Assembly: GCA_002477755.1 (NCBI GenBank)
Contig: DLKD01000096.1
Location: 1-37,712, forward strand
Origin: Gordonia sp. UBA7599
GTDB taxonomy: Bacteria; Actinomycetota; Actinomycetes; Mycobacteriales; Mycobacteriaceae
Reading direction: 5' to 3'
DNA: 37,712 nt
The notes under the pieces were generated by a model. That model saw only the letters and a list, made by a program, of their open reading frames with translations. It did not search any database and was not told the origin of the DNA. Position numbers and translations under genes: made by a program. Below are positions 16,062 to 23,987 of the stretch, piece after piece. Every line of letters begins with the position of its first letter. Positions within the stretch are counted from its first letter, which is position 1.

Positions 16062-16105
16062 TGGGCTCGAGGCGTTGAGCGCGGGACGCGCTCAGCTCGA
16101 GCCCA
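16062..16105. terminator. Bidirectional hairpin terminator between fadE25 and the DUF218 gene
   Basis: A nested inverted repeat: outer arms TGGGCTCGAG (16062-16071) and CTCGAGCCCA (16096-16105), inner arms TGAGCGC (16076-16082) and GCGCTCA (16088-16094) around a 5-base loop. It begins 18 bases after the fadE25 stop. The right arms cover the stop codon and last codons of the convergent DUF218 gene. There is no T tract, as is common in GC-rich actinobacteria. Confidence 0.7.
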
Positions 16106-16775
16106 TCGAGCCGGATCCACCCGAGCTCGACCCGCTGCCGTTGCCGGGGCCGGGAACGACGCCGGCAACCGGCATCGAACCGTTGACGGCGGACCGGAAG
16201 TTGACCATCGCACGGCGCAGGTGATCGTTGCTCGTCACCACGACGACACCGGTGGCGCCTCCGGCGCGCAGCATCGGCGCGACGTTGCGGGCATTCTGGA
16301 CCGTCGAGCCAGACCGGTTCTCCGTCGCGATGCGCTGTGGTGCGACACCGTGGCGGACCAGCCAGTCCTTCATGGCTGCGGCCTCGCTGCGCCCGGCTCG
16401 CCGATTGGTCACGCCGCCGGTGGTGATGATGCCGGTGGTGGGGAACCCGCGGGCGAGCTGAAGTGCCGCGTCGAGGCGGGGGATCAGGACGCCGGGCAGG
16501 CTGCCGTTGTTGTTGAGCCGTGCGCCTAGGACGACGATGCGCACGCCGACCGGGTTGACATTCAAGATGACCGGAGCGCGAGGGCTCAATGCCTCGAGCT
16601 TGGAGCAGGTCGTGATGACCTGGTAGTTCGGGATGAGGCAGCCCGTGGTGGACAGCAGGCCGTTGTAGAGGACGGGGATATCGGCATCGGCCGACGGCGC
16701 GGGTGCGGCGGCGAAGGCTCCGACGACCGCGGCCACGGACATCGAGGCCGCGCTGACTTTTACTCGAAACGACAC
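16092..16775 (-). CDS. Secreted YdcF/DUF218-family protein
   Basis: A 227-residue exported protein. Residues 1-31 look like a signal peptide (basic start, alanine-rich core, ending near SADA). The rest has the DUF218 pattern: VVLGARLN, IPRLDAALQLAR, GIITTGG, SEAAAMKDWLVRHGV, RIATENRSGSTVQNA, and VVVTSNDHLRRA. E. coli YdcF binds S-adenosylmethionine and SanA-type relatives affect envelope permeability; the role here is unknown. It ends in a glycine/serine-rich tail (SGSSSGGSGS) that also encodes one arm of the terminator hairpin. GTG 16775 is preceded by TATGTT with 7 bases between. Confidence 0.85.
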   Translation of the reverse strand: MSFRVKVSAASMSVAAVVGAFAAAPAPSADADIPVLYNGLLSTTGCLIPNYQVITTCSKLEALSPRAPVILNVNPVGVRIVVLGARLNNNGSLPGVLIPRLDAALQLARGFPTTGIITTGGVTNRRAGRSEAAAMKDWLVRHGVAPQRIATENRSGSTVQNARNVAPMLRAGGATGVVVVTSNDHLRRAMVNFRSAVNGSMPVAGVVPGPGNGSGSSSGGSGSMGSS

Positions 16776-16782
16776 GATCTAC

Positions 16783-16788
16783 AACATA
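16783..16788 (-). promoter_or_regulatory. Candidate -10 box of the DUF218 gene (leaderless start)
   Basis: TATGTT on the minus strand, 7 bases before GTG 16775. No Shine-Dalgarno sequence is visible between them. Confidence 0.45.
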
Positions 16789-16877
16789 GCGAAGACCTCG
16801 CGGGTATGGCGACGGGTGGTTCACCATTGATGCGTCGGCGTGATCCGATTGTGAACACTCCTGGCATGATCAGCGCC

Positions 16878-17087
16878 ATGTCCGATTCCGTGAACCTCGC
16901 CGCGGGCGATCCCGCCCTGTGGACGCTCGGGGTCACCGCCTACGCCGCCGCCATCCTGGTGTGCACCGGAGTAGCGGTCAATGCCGCGGCGCGGGGACGG
17001 CGCCGGGCGGCCATCGTGATGGCGGTGACCGTGGTGCTGTTGAGCCTTGCCGGGGTCGTCGTGGCGGTGCTGTCGAGCACGCACTGA
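16878..17087 (+). CDS. Small two-helix membrane protein, unknown function
   Basis: A 69-residue protein (from ATG 16878, MSDSVNLAAG) with two predicted membrane helices: about residues 13-36 and 44-65, separated by a basic loop RGRRR. I do not recognise a family. The open frame starts as early as 16806, and ATG 16866 is another option. The predicted topology and hydrophobic pattern make it more likely a real gene than a shadow, because no gene lies opposite. It converges on the TIGR03089 gene with 6 bases between. Confidence 0.6.
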   Translation: MSDSVNLAAGDPALWTLGVTAYAAAILVCTGVAVNAAARGRRRAAIVMAVTVVLLSLAGVVVAVLSSTH

Positions 17088-17093
17088 CCGTGC

Positions 17094-17801
17094 TCAGCGC
17101 AGGGTGGTCGTCGCGCGTTCGGTCTGGGCGCGGGCGGCGATCCGCTCCTCATCGGGATGGGCGACGACGACTAGGCCTGCACCGACGGTCAGGGGACCGA
17201 TCAGGTTGGCGACGACCGTCTCGGCGTCGTTCCAGGTCCGAGTGGTGAGCACGCGGTCGCCACGGCCGATTCCGGCGGCATCCGCGGCGCCGCGGGCGTC
17301 CTCCAGCACCGACGACGGCGACCGATCGCGCAAGGCGGCAGCTGCGTCGGTGCCGGGGGTGAAGTTGTCGCTGTGCACGCGCACCGAGGGGCCGAAGTCC
17401 GCGACGCCGACCGGCAGATCGCCCGCGCCCATGCCGAACGGGTCGAGCGAGGCGATGACGAGTTCCTCGGCGTCGGCGTAGTCGTCGAGACGGGCGAGCG
17501 AGGTGACCACGACCCGTGCATCCTCGGCGGCCTCACCCGCAAACGCGACCGTCGCCCCGGCCCACCAGGCGCCGAGCAGGATCGCCACCGTCTGCCAGTG
17601 TTCGGGGAGGTCGACGATGATCGTGTCGTCGCGCGCCACGCCGAGTTCGTCGCGGAAGTAGTTGGCGGTCTTGGCCGCCCAATTGCCCAGGGTCAGCGCC
17701 GACAGCTCGGTCCGCTCGCCGGTCTTGTCGTCGTAGAAGGTCAGCATGGGCCGCGTGGGGTCCGGTGTCGCGGTCAGGATCGCGTCGGTGATCGAAGGCA
17801 C
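17094..17801 (-). CDS. TIGR03089-family protein
   Basis: A 235-residue protein resembling a truncated N-terminal part of AMP-forming acyl-CoA synthetases, matching the actinobacterial family TIGR03089. Seen: RPMLTFYDDKTGERTELSALTLGNWAAKTAN and LLGAWWAGATVAF, as in the front of adenylate-forming enzymes, but no ATP-binding P-loop, so it is unlikely to activate acids itself. In Mtb the equivalent lies beside the LCP gene, as here apart from one inserted gene. Its GTG 17801 has TAGCCT exactly at the leaderless position and a CRP-type site centred at -41.5. Confidence 0.8.
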   Translation of the reverse strand: MPSITDAILTATPDPTRPMLTFYDDKTGERTELSALTLGNWAAKTANYFRDELGVARDDTIIVDLPEHWQTVAILLGAWWAGATVAFAGEAAEDARVVVTSLARLDDYADAEELVIASLDPFGMGAGDLPVGVADFGPSVRVHSDNFTPGTDAAAALRDRSPSSVLEDARGAADAAGIGRGDRVLTTRTWNDAETVVANLIGPLTVGAGLVVVAHPDEERIAARAQTERATTTLR

Positions 17802-17807
17802 AGGTGA

Positions 17808-17813
17808 AGGCTA
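17808..17813 (-). promoter_or_regulatory. -10 box of the TIGR03089 gene (leaderless start)
   Basis: TAGCCT on the minus strand occupies -12 to -7 relative to the G of GTG 17801. No Shine-Dalgarno sequence is present in the 6 bases between. Confidence 0.5.
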
Positions 17814-17835
17814 ACGCGTCGTTCGTTCCCCATGG

Positions 17836-17849
17836 GTGACACAAATCAC
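17836..17849. promoter_or_regulatory. CRP/GlxR-type binding site between the TIGR03089 and MpaB genes
   Basis: The sequence GTGA-CACAAA-TCAC matches the core of the CRP site (TGTGA-N6-TCACA) used by mycobacterial CRP and corynebacterial GlxR; the outermost base pair is not conserved. The centre, 17842.5, is 41.5 bases from a start at 17801, the class II activator position. On the other side it abuts the TAGAAT box of the oxygenase gene, where a bound protein would block RNA polymerase. Confidence 0.55.
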
Positions 17850-17855
17850 TAGAAT
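17850..17855 (+). promoter_or_regulatory. -10 box of the MpaB-family oxygenase gene
   Basis: TAGAAT is followed by 9 bases and ATG 17865, giving a very short or no leader. It directly follows the CRP-type site. Confidence 0.5.
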
Positions 17856-17864
17856 CGTTTCATT

Positions 17865-19112
17865 ATGACGCTTGATGTGACTACCGGACCGCGTTCTGAG
17901 CAGCCCGGTTCCGTCGTTCCGCGACGGTACGGCGCCGCACCGCGCCGGGGTCGTCGGATCGGGGCGATGCTGCGCGCTTACTGGCGACTCGATGAGCCCG
18001 GCGACGCCGAGCTGGCGCGCATCCGAGCCCGCCTGATGCAGCGTGACGAGCCCGCAGCAGCGCTGGTGGCCGCGATGCGACGGCCCGCGGACGACTCGGA
18101 TCGGGTCGCGATGGCTGACTTCCACGACGCCCTGGAGCACGGCGCTCCCGACGACGCCTCGCCGGCGTTGCGCGCGTTCTTCGACACGGTCGGCGAGCCG
18201 CCGGCCTGGGTCGACCCCGACCTGTGCAACCGGGGGGCTCAGGTCTACCGGCGCCTCGGGCGCAACGCCGTCGACGTCCTGTTGCAGCTCGGCCTGATCG
18301 GCGGATACCGGTTCGGCGGCCCCGTCGACCTGTTGGCGCAGACCGGCGGGCTCCGTCCGGCCACAGCGAAACGTCGGCTCGGCGAGACCCAGACGTGGGC
18401 TGTCGCGGTCGGCCAACACGACGGGATGCTCCGCGACGGTGAGGGATGGAAGCTGACCGTGCACGTGCGCCTGATGCACGCCCTGGTCAACGACTCCTTC
18501 GAGCACAACGGCCGCTGGGACAGCGCCGAGTGGGGGTTGCCGATCAACCAGGCCGACCTGGCCGCCACTTTGAATCTCTTCTCCGGTGCCCTGTTGATGG
18601 GGGTCCGGGCGTTGGGGGTGCCGGTGAACCGGGCGGATTCACGCGCGCTGATGCACCTGTGGAAGTACGTGGGCTGGCTGATCGGCGTCGACGAGGACTG
18701 GCTGTTTGATGACGAGCGCAGCCAGCACGCGCTGAGTTATGCGGTGCTACTGGTGCAGGCCGACGTCACCGACGCCGGAGGCCGGCTCGCCAATGCACTC
18801 GTCGACGTCCAGACCGACCTCGAGTACCGCAGGTTCCCGGCGCTGGCCGGGCGCTACGAGCGCGAGCGGCTGCTGAGCATGCTGGAGGGCTTCCTCGGCC
18901 CGCGCGGCATGCGCGATCTGCACCTACCGCAGCGACCGCCCTGGGCCTTCGGGCTGGCGTGGGTCCGCAACGCGATCAGCTACCAGGTGATCGGCCGCAC
19001 GCCGCTGGGTGGGCCCTACCTGGAATGGCGCGGTCGCAAGGCGCGGGAGGCGGCGATGTACCGGCACTTCGGCGCCGACGCCCCACAGATCGGGAAACTC
19101 GCGGTCAGTTGA
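17865..19112 (+). CDS. MpaB/latex-clearing-type (DUF2236) oxygenase
   Basis: A 415-residue, probably soluble, DUF2236 protein. This family includes MpaB and the heme b rubber oxygenase Lcp. Seen: KLTVHVRLMHALVN with His205 and Arg202 (R-x-x-H), plus Arg171 and Thr175 in KRRLGETQTW. In Lcp of Streptomyces K30 I recall heme-pocket residues Arg164, Lys167, Thr168 and His198; the same spacing from the histidine is kept here (-34, -30, -3), with Glu174 in place of the lysine. I see no signal peptide, so it should act inside the cell, unlike secreted Lcp. The substrate is unknown. Its stop overlaps the convergent LCP ligase gene by 8 bases. Confidence 0.8.
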   Translation: MTLDVTTGPRSEQPGSVVPRRYGAAPRRGRRIGAMLRAYWRLDEPGDAELARIRARLMQRDEPAAALVAAMRRPADDSDRVAMADFHDALEHGAPDDASPALRAFFDTVGEPPAWVDPDLCNRGAQVYRRLGRNAVDVLLQLGLIGGYRFGGPVDLLAQTGGLRPATAKRRLGETQTWAVAVGQHDGMLRDGEGWKLTVHVRLMHALVNDSFEHNGRWDSAEWGLPINQADLAATLNLFSGALLMGVRALGVPVNRADSRALMHLWKYVGWLIGVDEDWLFDDERSQHALSYAVLLVQADVTDAGGRLANALVDVQTDLEYRRFPALAGRYERERLLSMLEGFLGPRGMRDLHLPQRPPWAFGLAWVRNAISYQVIGRTPLGGPYLEWRGRKAREAAMYRHFGADAPQIGKLAVS

Positions 19113-20946
19113 CGCACATCGGGCCGTCGGTGGCCGCGGTGATCGGGGCGCGCGAGGACCCGGCGCGGGCGGCGACGCGGCGTGACGCCTCTCCGGCGCG
19201 CTGCACCTCCGGCTGGGGCCCGGTGTCCATGATCGAGCCAGGTCCGTAGTACGTGTTGGTCAACACCACGCGGAGTTGGCGCTGCGGGATGGTCTCGTCG
19301 GCCCGGATAGCCACGCCACCCAGGGCTTGTGACAGCTCTTTGGCCGTCGCGTCGTCGGCATTGTGGGCGAAGATGATCGAATCGCGTTCGTTGATCGGCT
19401 TCGTGGACGTCTTCCCGGGCCCGAATCCCTTGGCGGTCAGGATGTTCGACACGTTGGCGGCGAGTCCGTCGATGGTGCCCGCGTTGACGACATCGACGGC
19501 GTAGGACGCCTTGCCGCCGCTCTTTTTCGCGTCGTCGCCGTTGAGGAGTCGGCCGGTGAACTCGTGGACCGCCTTCGGGTCGACCTTCACGATCGACTGC
19601 CCTTCTTCGCTCCACCCCTCCTCGGTGACGATCGGGATCGTTGCGAAGCGGACCTTGCCGCCGGAAAGGTCGCGCAGCTTCTCGGCGAAGGACAGGATGT
19701 CCCAGTTGTCGTCGATGACGACCGACCGCGACACCGCCTTCTGCAGCTTGCCCATCGTCTTCGGGTCGGCGAGGACCTTTGCCGACAGCATCTTGGACGC
19801 GAGAGAGGCCATGAACACCTGTTGGCGGGTGATGCGGTCGAGGTCGCCGCGGGGGAGGCCGTGACGCTGGCGCACGAAGCTCAGCGCCTTGGGGCCGTTC
19901 AGCGTCTGGCGCCCCTTGCGGAACTTGGCGCCCGAGTAGACGTCGCGCACCGGGTTCTTGAGGCACACGTCGACACCGCCGACGGCATTGGTGAGCAGCG
20001 CGAACCCGAGGAGACCGACCTCGGCGTAATGGTCGACCTCGACGCCGGTCAGTTGGGCGACGCTGCCGATCAGTGCCTTGCGGCCGGCTTGCGTACCGTC
20101 GCGCTCGGCCTTGTCGGGGTTGCCGCCCCGTTCGACCGCCGTGCGCCGGACCTTCTCCTTGGTTGCGCCATAGGCGGCGTTGATCTTGCTCTTCCCGATG
20201 CCCGGGACGTCGACGTAGGCGTCGCGCGGGATGGAGATCGCGGTGGCCGACGAGCCGTTGTTCGGGATGCGGATCAGCAGGATGGTGTCGGTGTTGGTCG
20301 CGGTCTCGTCGCCGGCGCGCAACCAGCGCAACTCCTTGCTGGTGAGCGGTACGCCCTTGGCGTCGGTGCGCGAGTCGGTGCCGACGAGCAGCAGGTCGAC
20401 GGCACCGTCGGCGCCGCCGCCGAGGTTCAGGCCGGCCAGTTGCGTGATCGAGTTGGTCACCTCGGTCGTCGAGCGCCACGAATACCCGGCGATCGCCAAC
20501 GTGGCGACGGAGATCAGGGCGACGACGAGCTGGCCCGTGCGGTGGACTGCCTTGCGGCCGCCGCCTTCGCCGAAGAGGCTGCGACGATCACCGGGCGGAG
20601 GCGTAGTGGGCGGCGGAGTCGACGGTGACGGGCTGGTCGGTCGCGTTCGATCCTTGGGCGTCGCCTGCGATGCGGGAGCTGTGCGCCTCGGCGCCTTCGG
20701 GCGCGGGTCCTTCGCCGCCGCGTTCGTGGCAACTGGTGGTTGATCCGGGGGCGTCTTCGATGCCGGCCGCTTCTTCGGTTGTGCGGTTTTGACGGGCTGC
20801 GCGGGGTGGGGTTCGCGCGTGTGGATCTCGCCGGAGCGGGTGCGGGCCGGACCCTGCTTGCGCCCGGGGACCTGCTGCGGTGCGGGCCGACGGCCGTCGC
20901 GCTCTTGGGGGCGCGCCGGGCGACGCGTCGGGCTGGCTTTGTCCAC
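19105..20946 (-). CDS. lcp1: LytR-CpsA-Psr (LCP) family cell-wall ligase
   Basis: A 613-residue membrane-anchored LCP protein with a LytR_C domain. LCP enzymes of mycolata attach arabinogalactan to peptidoglycan by a phosphodiester. Seen: a long basic, proline-rich cytoplasmic head (1-135), one membrane helix (about 138-156), the LCP domain with LLLVGTDSR and AISIPRDAYVDVPG (about 183-400; the Arg and Asp bind pyrophosphate and metal), QRHGLPRGDLDRITRQQ, and a LytR_C domain beginning VDVVNAG. I chose GTG 20946, with GGGAGA upstream, over a TTG at 20997. Divergent to rmlD, matching Mtb Rv3267 beside the rhamnose genes. Confidence 0.9.
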   Translation of the reverse strand: MDKASPTRRPARPQERDGRRPAPQQVPGRKQGPARTRSGEIHTREPHPAQPVKTAQPKKRPASKTPPDQPPVATNAAAKDPRPKAPRRTAPASQATPKDRTRPTSPSPSTPPPTTPPPGDRRSLFGEGGGRKAVHRTGQLVVALISVATLAIAGYSWRSTTEVTNSITQLAGLNLGGGADGAVDLLLVGTDSRTDAKGVPLTSKELRWLRAGDETATNTDTILLIRIPNNGSSATAISIPRDAYVDVPGIGKSKINAAYGATKEKVRRTAVERGGNPDKAERDGTQAGRKALIGSVAQLTGVEVDHYAEVGLLGFALLTNAVGGVDVCLKNPVRDVYSGAKFRKGRQTLNGPKALSFVRQRHGLPRGDLDRITRQQVFMASLASKMLSAKVLADPKTMGKLQKAVSRSVVIDDNWDILSFAEKLRDLSGGKVRFATIPIVTEEGWSEEGQSIVKVDPKAVHEFTGRLLNGDDAKKSGGKASYAVDVVNAGTIDGLAANVSNILTAKGFGPGKTSTKPINERDSIIFAHNADDATAKELSQALGGVAIRADETIPQRQLRVVLTNTYYGPGSIMDTGPQPEVQRAGEASRRVAARAGSSRAPITAATDGPMCVN

Positions 20947-21061
20947 GGCTGGCCGGTCTCCCTTGTGTCTCGAGTGGCAAGTGTTACGAAAGTTCAAGAA
21001 CCACTCTACTGAGACAAATGGGGATAGAAGGGGAGCGCAACGCCGGACACGGCGGATCGGC

Positions 21062-21067
21062 CATGAT
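21062..21067 (+). promoter_or_regulatory. Candidate -10 box of rmlD
   Basis: CATGAT lies 7 bases before ATG 21075, consistent with a leaderless start. It contains the in-frame ATG at 21063, which is then less likely to be the start. The match is weaker than at other genes in the window. Confidence 0.3.
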
Positions 21068-21074
21068 GGGAACC

Positions 21075-21959
21075 ATGCGCGTCTTCGTCACCGGTGCGGC
21101 CGGTCAGCTTGGCCGGGCACTGGGATCGACGAGGCCCGACGACGTCGAGTTCGTCGGACTCTCGTCGGCCGACCTCGACATCACCGACCCGGCTGCGGTG
21201 GCGGATCTGAGGTGGGCCGGTGGCCGACTCGACCCGTCTGACGTCATCGTGAACTGTGCCGCCTATACGCGGGTCGACGACGCGCAGACCGATGAGGCGG
21301 TCGCTGCCGTGGTCAACGCCGACGGCCCGGCCCACCTCGCGGCAGTCACCGCCGCGTCGGGTGCACGTCTGGTCCACCTGTCCACCGACTACGTCTTCGA
21401 CGGCCCCGCCGCCCCGCGACCCGCCGACCGGACGGCACCGTATGAGCCCGACGACACCGGTGGCGAACCACCGAGCGTGTACGGCCGCACCAAACTCGCC
21501 GGTGAACGGCGGGTGCGTGCCGCCGACCCCATGGCGACGATCGTGCGCACCGCCTGGGTCTACACCGGCGGCCCCGACGACAACGATTTCGTCGCCACCA
21601 TGCGGCGACTGGCGGCGCAGCGCGAGAAGCTCACCGTCGTCGACGACCAGACCGGCTCGCCCACCTACGCGATCGACCTCGCCCGTGGGCTCTGGGAGCT
21701 GATCGCGGCCGACGCCGGGCGCGGCACTGTGTTGCATGCGACGAATGCCGGATGGACCACCTGGTGCGGCCTGGCGCAGGCGGTGTTCACCGCCGATGGG
21801 CTCGACGCCGATCGTGTCGCGCCGTGCACCACCGCGGATTTCCCCCGACCTGCCCCCCGTCCGGCGTACTCCGTGCTGTCGCCACTGTCGTGGGCGGACG
21901 CCGGGTTGAGCCCGCTGCGCGACTGGCGCGATGCGCTGATTGACGCGCTGGTTCGTTAG
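21075..21959 (+). CDS. rmlD: dTDP-4-dehydrorhamnose reductase
   Basis: A 294-residue short-chain dehydrogenase-type enzyme, the last step of dTDP-L-rhamnose synthesis. Seen: the NADPH-binding GAAGQLG (residues 7-13), VNCAAYTRVDDAQTDE, LSTDYVFDG, the catalytic YGRTK (Tyr and Lys), and VRTAWVY. All match RmlD. The start was placed at MRVFVTGAAG (21075). It is the first gene of rmlD-wbbL-manB; dTDP-rhamnose made by RmlD is the donor used by the WbbL enzyme 10 bases downstream. Confidence 0.94.
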   Translation: MRVFVTGAAGQLGRALGSTRPDDVEFVGLSSADLDITDPAAVADLRWAGGRLDPSDVIVNCAAYTRVDDAQTDEAVAAVVNADGPAHLAAVTAASGARLVHLSTDYVFDGPAAPRPADRTAPYEPDDTGGEPPSVYGRTKLAGERRVRAADPMATIVRTAWVYTGGPDDNDFVATMRRLAAQREKLTVVDDQTGSPTYAIDLARGLWELIAADAGRGTVLHATNAGWTTWCGLAQAVFTADGLDADRVAPCTTADFPRPAPRPAYSVLSPLSWADAGLSPLRDWRDALIDALVR

Positions 21960-21969
21960 GCTGTCCGGC

Positions 21970-22872
21970 GTGACTGATCAGCTCGCCGTCGTGACCGTGA
22001 CCTACTCGTCGGGCGATTATCTGAAGTCGTTCCTCGACACCCTGGCGCTGGCGACCGGCACCGATCCGCGAGTCGTCATTGCCGACAACGGCTCCAACGA
22101 CGGTGCGCCGGAGGCGGCCGAGCGGGACTACGAGCGCGTGACGCTGGTCCGCACCGGCGCGAACCTCGGGTACGGCGGCGCCGTGAACCGGGCGGTTGCA
22201 GAGATCGATCCGACAGTGGAGTTCATCGTCGTGGCGAACCCGGATGTCGCCTGGGGGTCGGGTTCACTCGACGAACTGCTCGCCGCCGCGAAGCGCTGGC
22301 CCCGCGCCGGTTCGCTGGGACCGCTGATCCGCGAGCCCGACGGCTCGGTGTACCCGTCGGCGCGGCGTGTCCCCAAACTCGTGTCGGGCACCGGCCATGC
22401 GCTGTTGGGCGCCGTCTGGAAGAACAACCCGTTCACCCGCGCCTATCTCGACGATGAGCGCACCGACGTCGAGCGTGCCGCCGGGTGGTTGTCGGGATCA
22501 TGCTTGCTGCTCCGTCGCGAGGCATTCGACGCCGTCGGCGGATTCGACTCGCGCTACTTCATGTACATGGAGGACGTCGACCTCGGCGATCGGCTCGGCA
22601 AGGCCGGGTGGCAGAACGTGTTCGTGCCCAGCGCAGAGATCCTGCACACCAAGGGACATGCAGCCGGCAAGAATCCCGAGTTGATGCTGCCGGCACACCA
22701 TGCCAGTGCGTACCGTTTCCAGGCCGACCGCAACCCGGGCGCACTGCGCGCACCGTTGCGCTGGGGCCTGCGAGTCGGTCTGGCACTGCGATCCCGGATC
22801 GCCGTGCGTGCAGCGCGCCGGGAACTCGACCGTGCGGCGCAGGCCGAACGGGAACTAGGAGGAGAGTCGTGA
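21970..22872 (+). CDS. wbbL: Rhamnosyltransferase of the arabinogalactan linker
   Basis: A 300-residue GT2-family glycosyltransferase. It adds L-rhamnose to the decaprenyl-PP-GlcNAc linker that joins arabinogalactan to peptidoglycan. Seen: VTVTYSSG near the start, ADNGSNDG, GANLGYGGAVNR, the metal/donor motif ANPDVAWG, GPLIREPDGSVYPSAR, and the acceptor-side RYFMYMEDVDLGDRLGKAGW. The whole sequence strongly resembles Mtb WbbL1 (Rv3265c), including the context. The GTG 21970 (VTDQLAVVTVTY) matches that protein's N-terminus; its TGA overlaps the manB start as GTGA. Confidence 0.94.
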   Translation: MTDQLAVVTVTYSSGDYLKSFLDTLALATGTDPRVVIADNGSNDGAPEAAERDYERVTLVRTGANLGYGGAVNRAVAEIDPTVEFIVVANPDVAWGSGSLDELLAAAKRWPRAGSLGPLIREPDGSVYPSARRVPKLVSGTGHALLGAVWKNNPFTRAYLDDERTDVERAAGWLSGSCLLLRREAFDAVGGFDSRYFMYMEDVDLGDRLGKAGWQNVFVPSAEILHTKGHAAGKNPELMLPAHHASAYRFQADRNPGALRAPLRWGLRVGLALRSRIAVRAARRELDRAAQAERELGGES

Positions 22873-23942
22873 GCAACGACGTGCAGGCCGTCATCCTCGT
22901 CGGCGGAAAGGGCACACGGTTGCGGCCGCTGACGCTCTCGGCGCCCAAACCGATGCTGCCGACCGCCGGCCAGCCCTTCCTCACGCACCTGCTGTCGCGG
23001 ATCAAGGCGGCCGGGATCGACGACGTCGTGCTGGGCACGTCGTTCCGAGCCGAGGTGTTCGAGGAGTACTACGGCGACGGTGAGTCGCTGGGCATGAATC
23101 TGCGCTATGTCACCGAGATCGAGCCACTCGGAACCGGCGGCGGCATCCGCAACGTGCTCGACGAGCTGACCGCGCCCGACATCCTCGTGTTCAACGGCGA
23201 CGTGCTCGGCGGCACCGACGTCGGTGAGGTGCTCGCGATGCACCGCTCATCGGGTGCGGACGTGACGATGCACCTGGTCCGCGTTGGGGATCCGCGCGCC
23301 TTCGGTTGTGTGCCGACTGACGACAACGGCCGGGTCACCGCGTTCCTCGAGAAGACCCAGGACCCGCCGACCGACCAGATCAACGCGGGCACCTACGTGT
23401 TCCGACGCGAGATCATCGAGGCAATCCCGGCGGGCCGCCCGGTGTCGGTGGAGCGCGAGGTCTTCCCCGAACTCCTCTCGCGGGGTCGGCACGTCCAGGG
23501 CTACGTCGACCAGTCGTATTGGCGCGACATGGGCACGCCGGAGGACTTCGTGCGCGGTTCGGCCGACCTGGTCCGCGGCATCGCGCCCTCGCCAGCGCTC
23601 GGGGACCGACGCGGCGAGTTCCTCGTCCAGGACGGCGCGACGGTGGGTCCCGGCGCGGTCGTGATCGGCGGCACCGTCGTCGGCGCGGGCGCCACGGTCG
23701 GCCGACGCGCACGGCTCGACGGTGCAGTGGTGTTCGACGACGCCGTCATCGGTGAAGGTGCGGTGGTTGAGCGCAGCATCATCGGCCGCGGCGCACGCAT
23801 CGGCTCCCGTGCGCTCGTGCGTGACACGGTGATCGGCGACAACGCCAGGATCGGTGCGGGCTGCGAATTGCTGCGCGGGGCGCGGATCTGGCCGGGGGTG
23901 GAGATCCCCGACGGGGGGATCCGCTTCTCCACCGACGTCTAG
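22869..23942 (+). CDS. manB: Mannose-1-phosphate guanylyltransferase-type nucleotidyltransferase
   Basis: A 357-residue sugar nucleotidyltransferase, equivalent to Mtb Rv3264c (ManB/RmlA2), thought to make GDP-mannose for mannolipids and glycans. Seen: the nucleotide-binding start VILVGGKGTRLRPLT, KPMLP, FNGDVLGG, EKTQDPPTDQINAGTYVF-like product loop, YWRDMGTP, and a C-terminal left-handed beta-helix (about 250-345) of hexapeptide repeats. The family signature alone does not separate GDP-mannose from dTDP-glucose enzymes, so the substrate rests on the Mtb parallel. AGGAGG stands 5 bases before GTG 22869. Confidence 0.88.
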   Translation: MSNDVQAVILVGGKGTRLRPLTLSAPKPMLPTAGQPFLTHLLSRIKAAGIDDVVLGTSFRAEVFEEYYGDGESLGMNLRYVTEIEPLGTGGGIRNVLDELTAPDILVFNGDVLGGTDVGEVLAMHRSSGADVTMHLVRVGDPRAFGCVPTDDNGRVTAFLEKTQDPPTDQINAGTYVFRREIIEAIPAGRPVSVEREVFPELLSRGRHVQGYVDQSYWRDMGTPEDFVRGSADLVRGIAPSPALGDRRGEFLVQDGATVGPGAVVIGGTVVGAGATVGRRARLDGAVVFDDAVIGEGAVVERSIIGRGARIGSRALVRDTVIGDNARIGAGCELLRGARIWPGVEIPDGGIRFSTDV

Positions 23943-23987
23943 GACCTCCACAGCGACGTTGCCGCGGTACTCCTAGCCGCTGAACTC

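Noticed and set aside
20946-20997. TTG start at 20997 for the LCP gene
   Set aside because: No ribosome-binding site in front of it, and the added 17 residues are unlike the rest; GTG 20946 has GGGAGA upstream.
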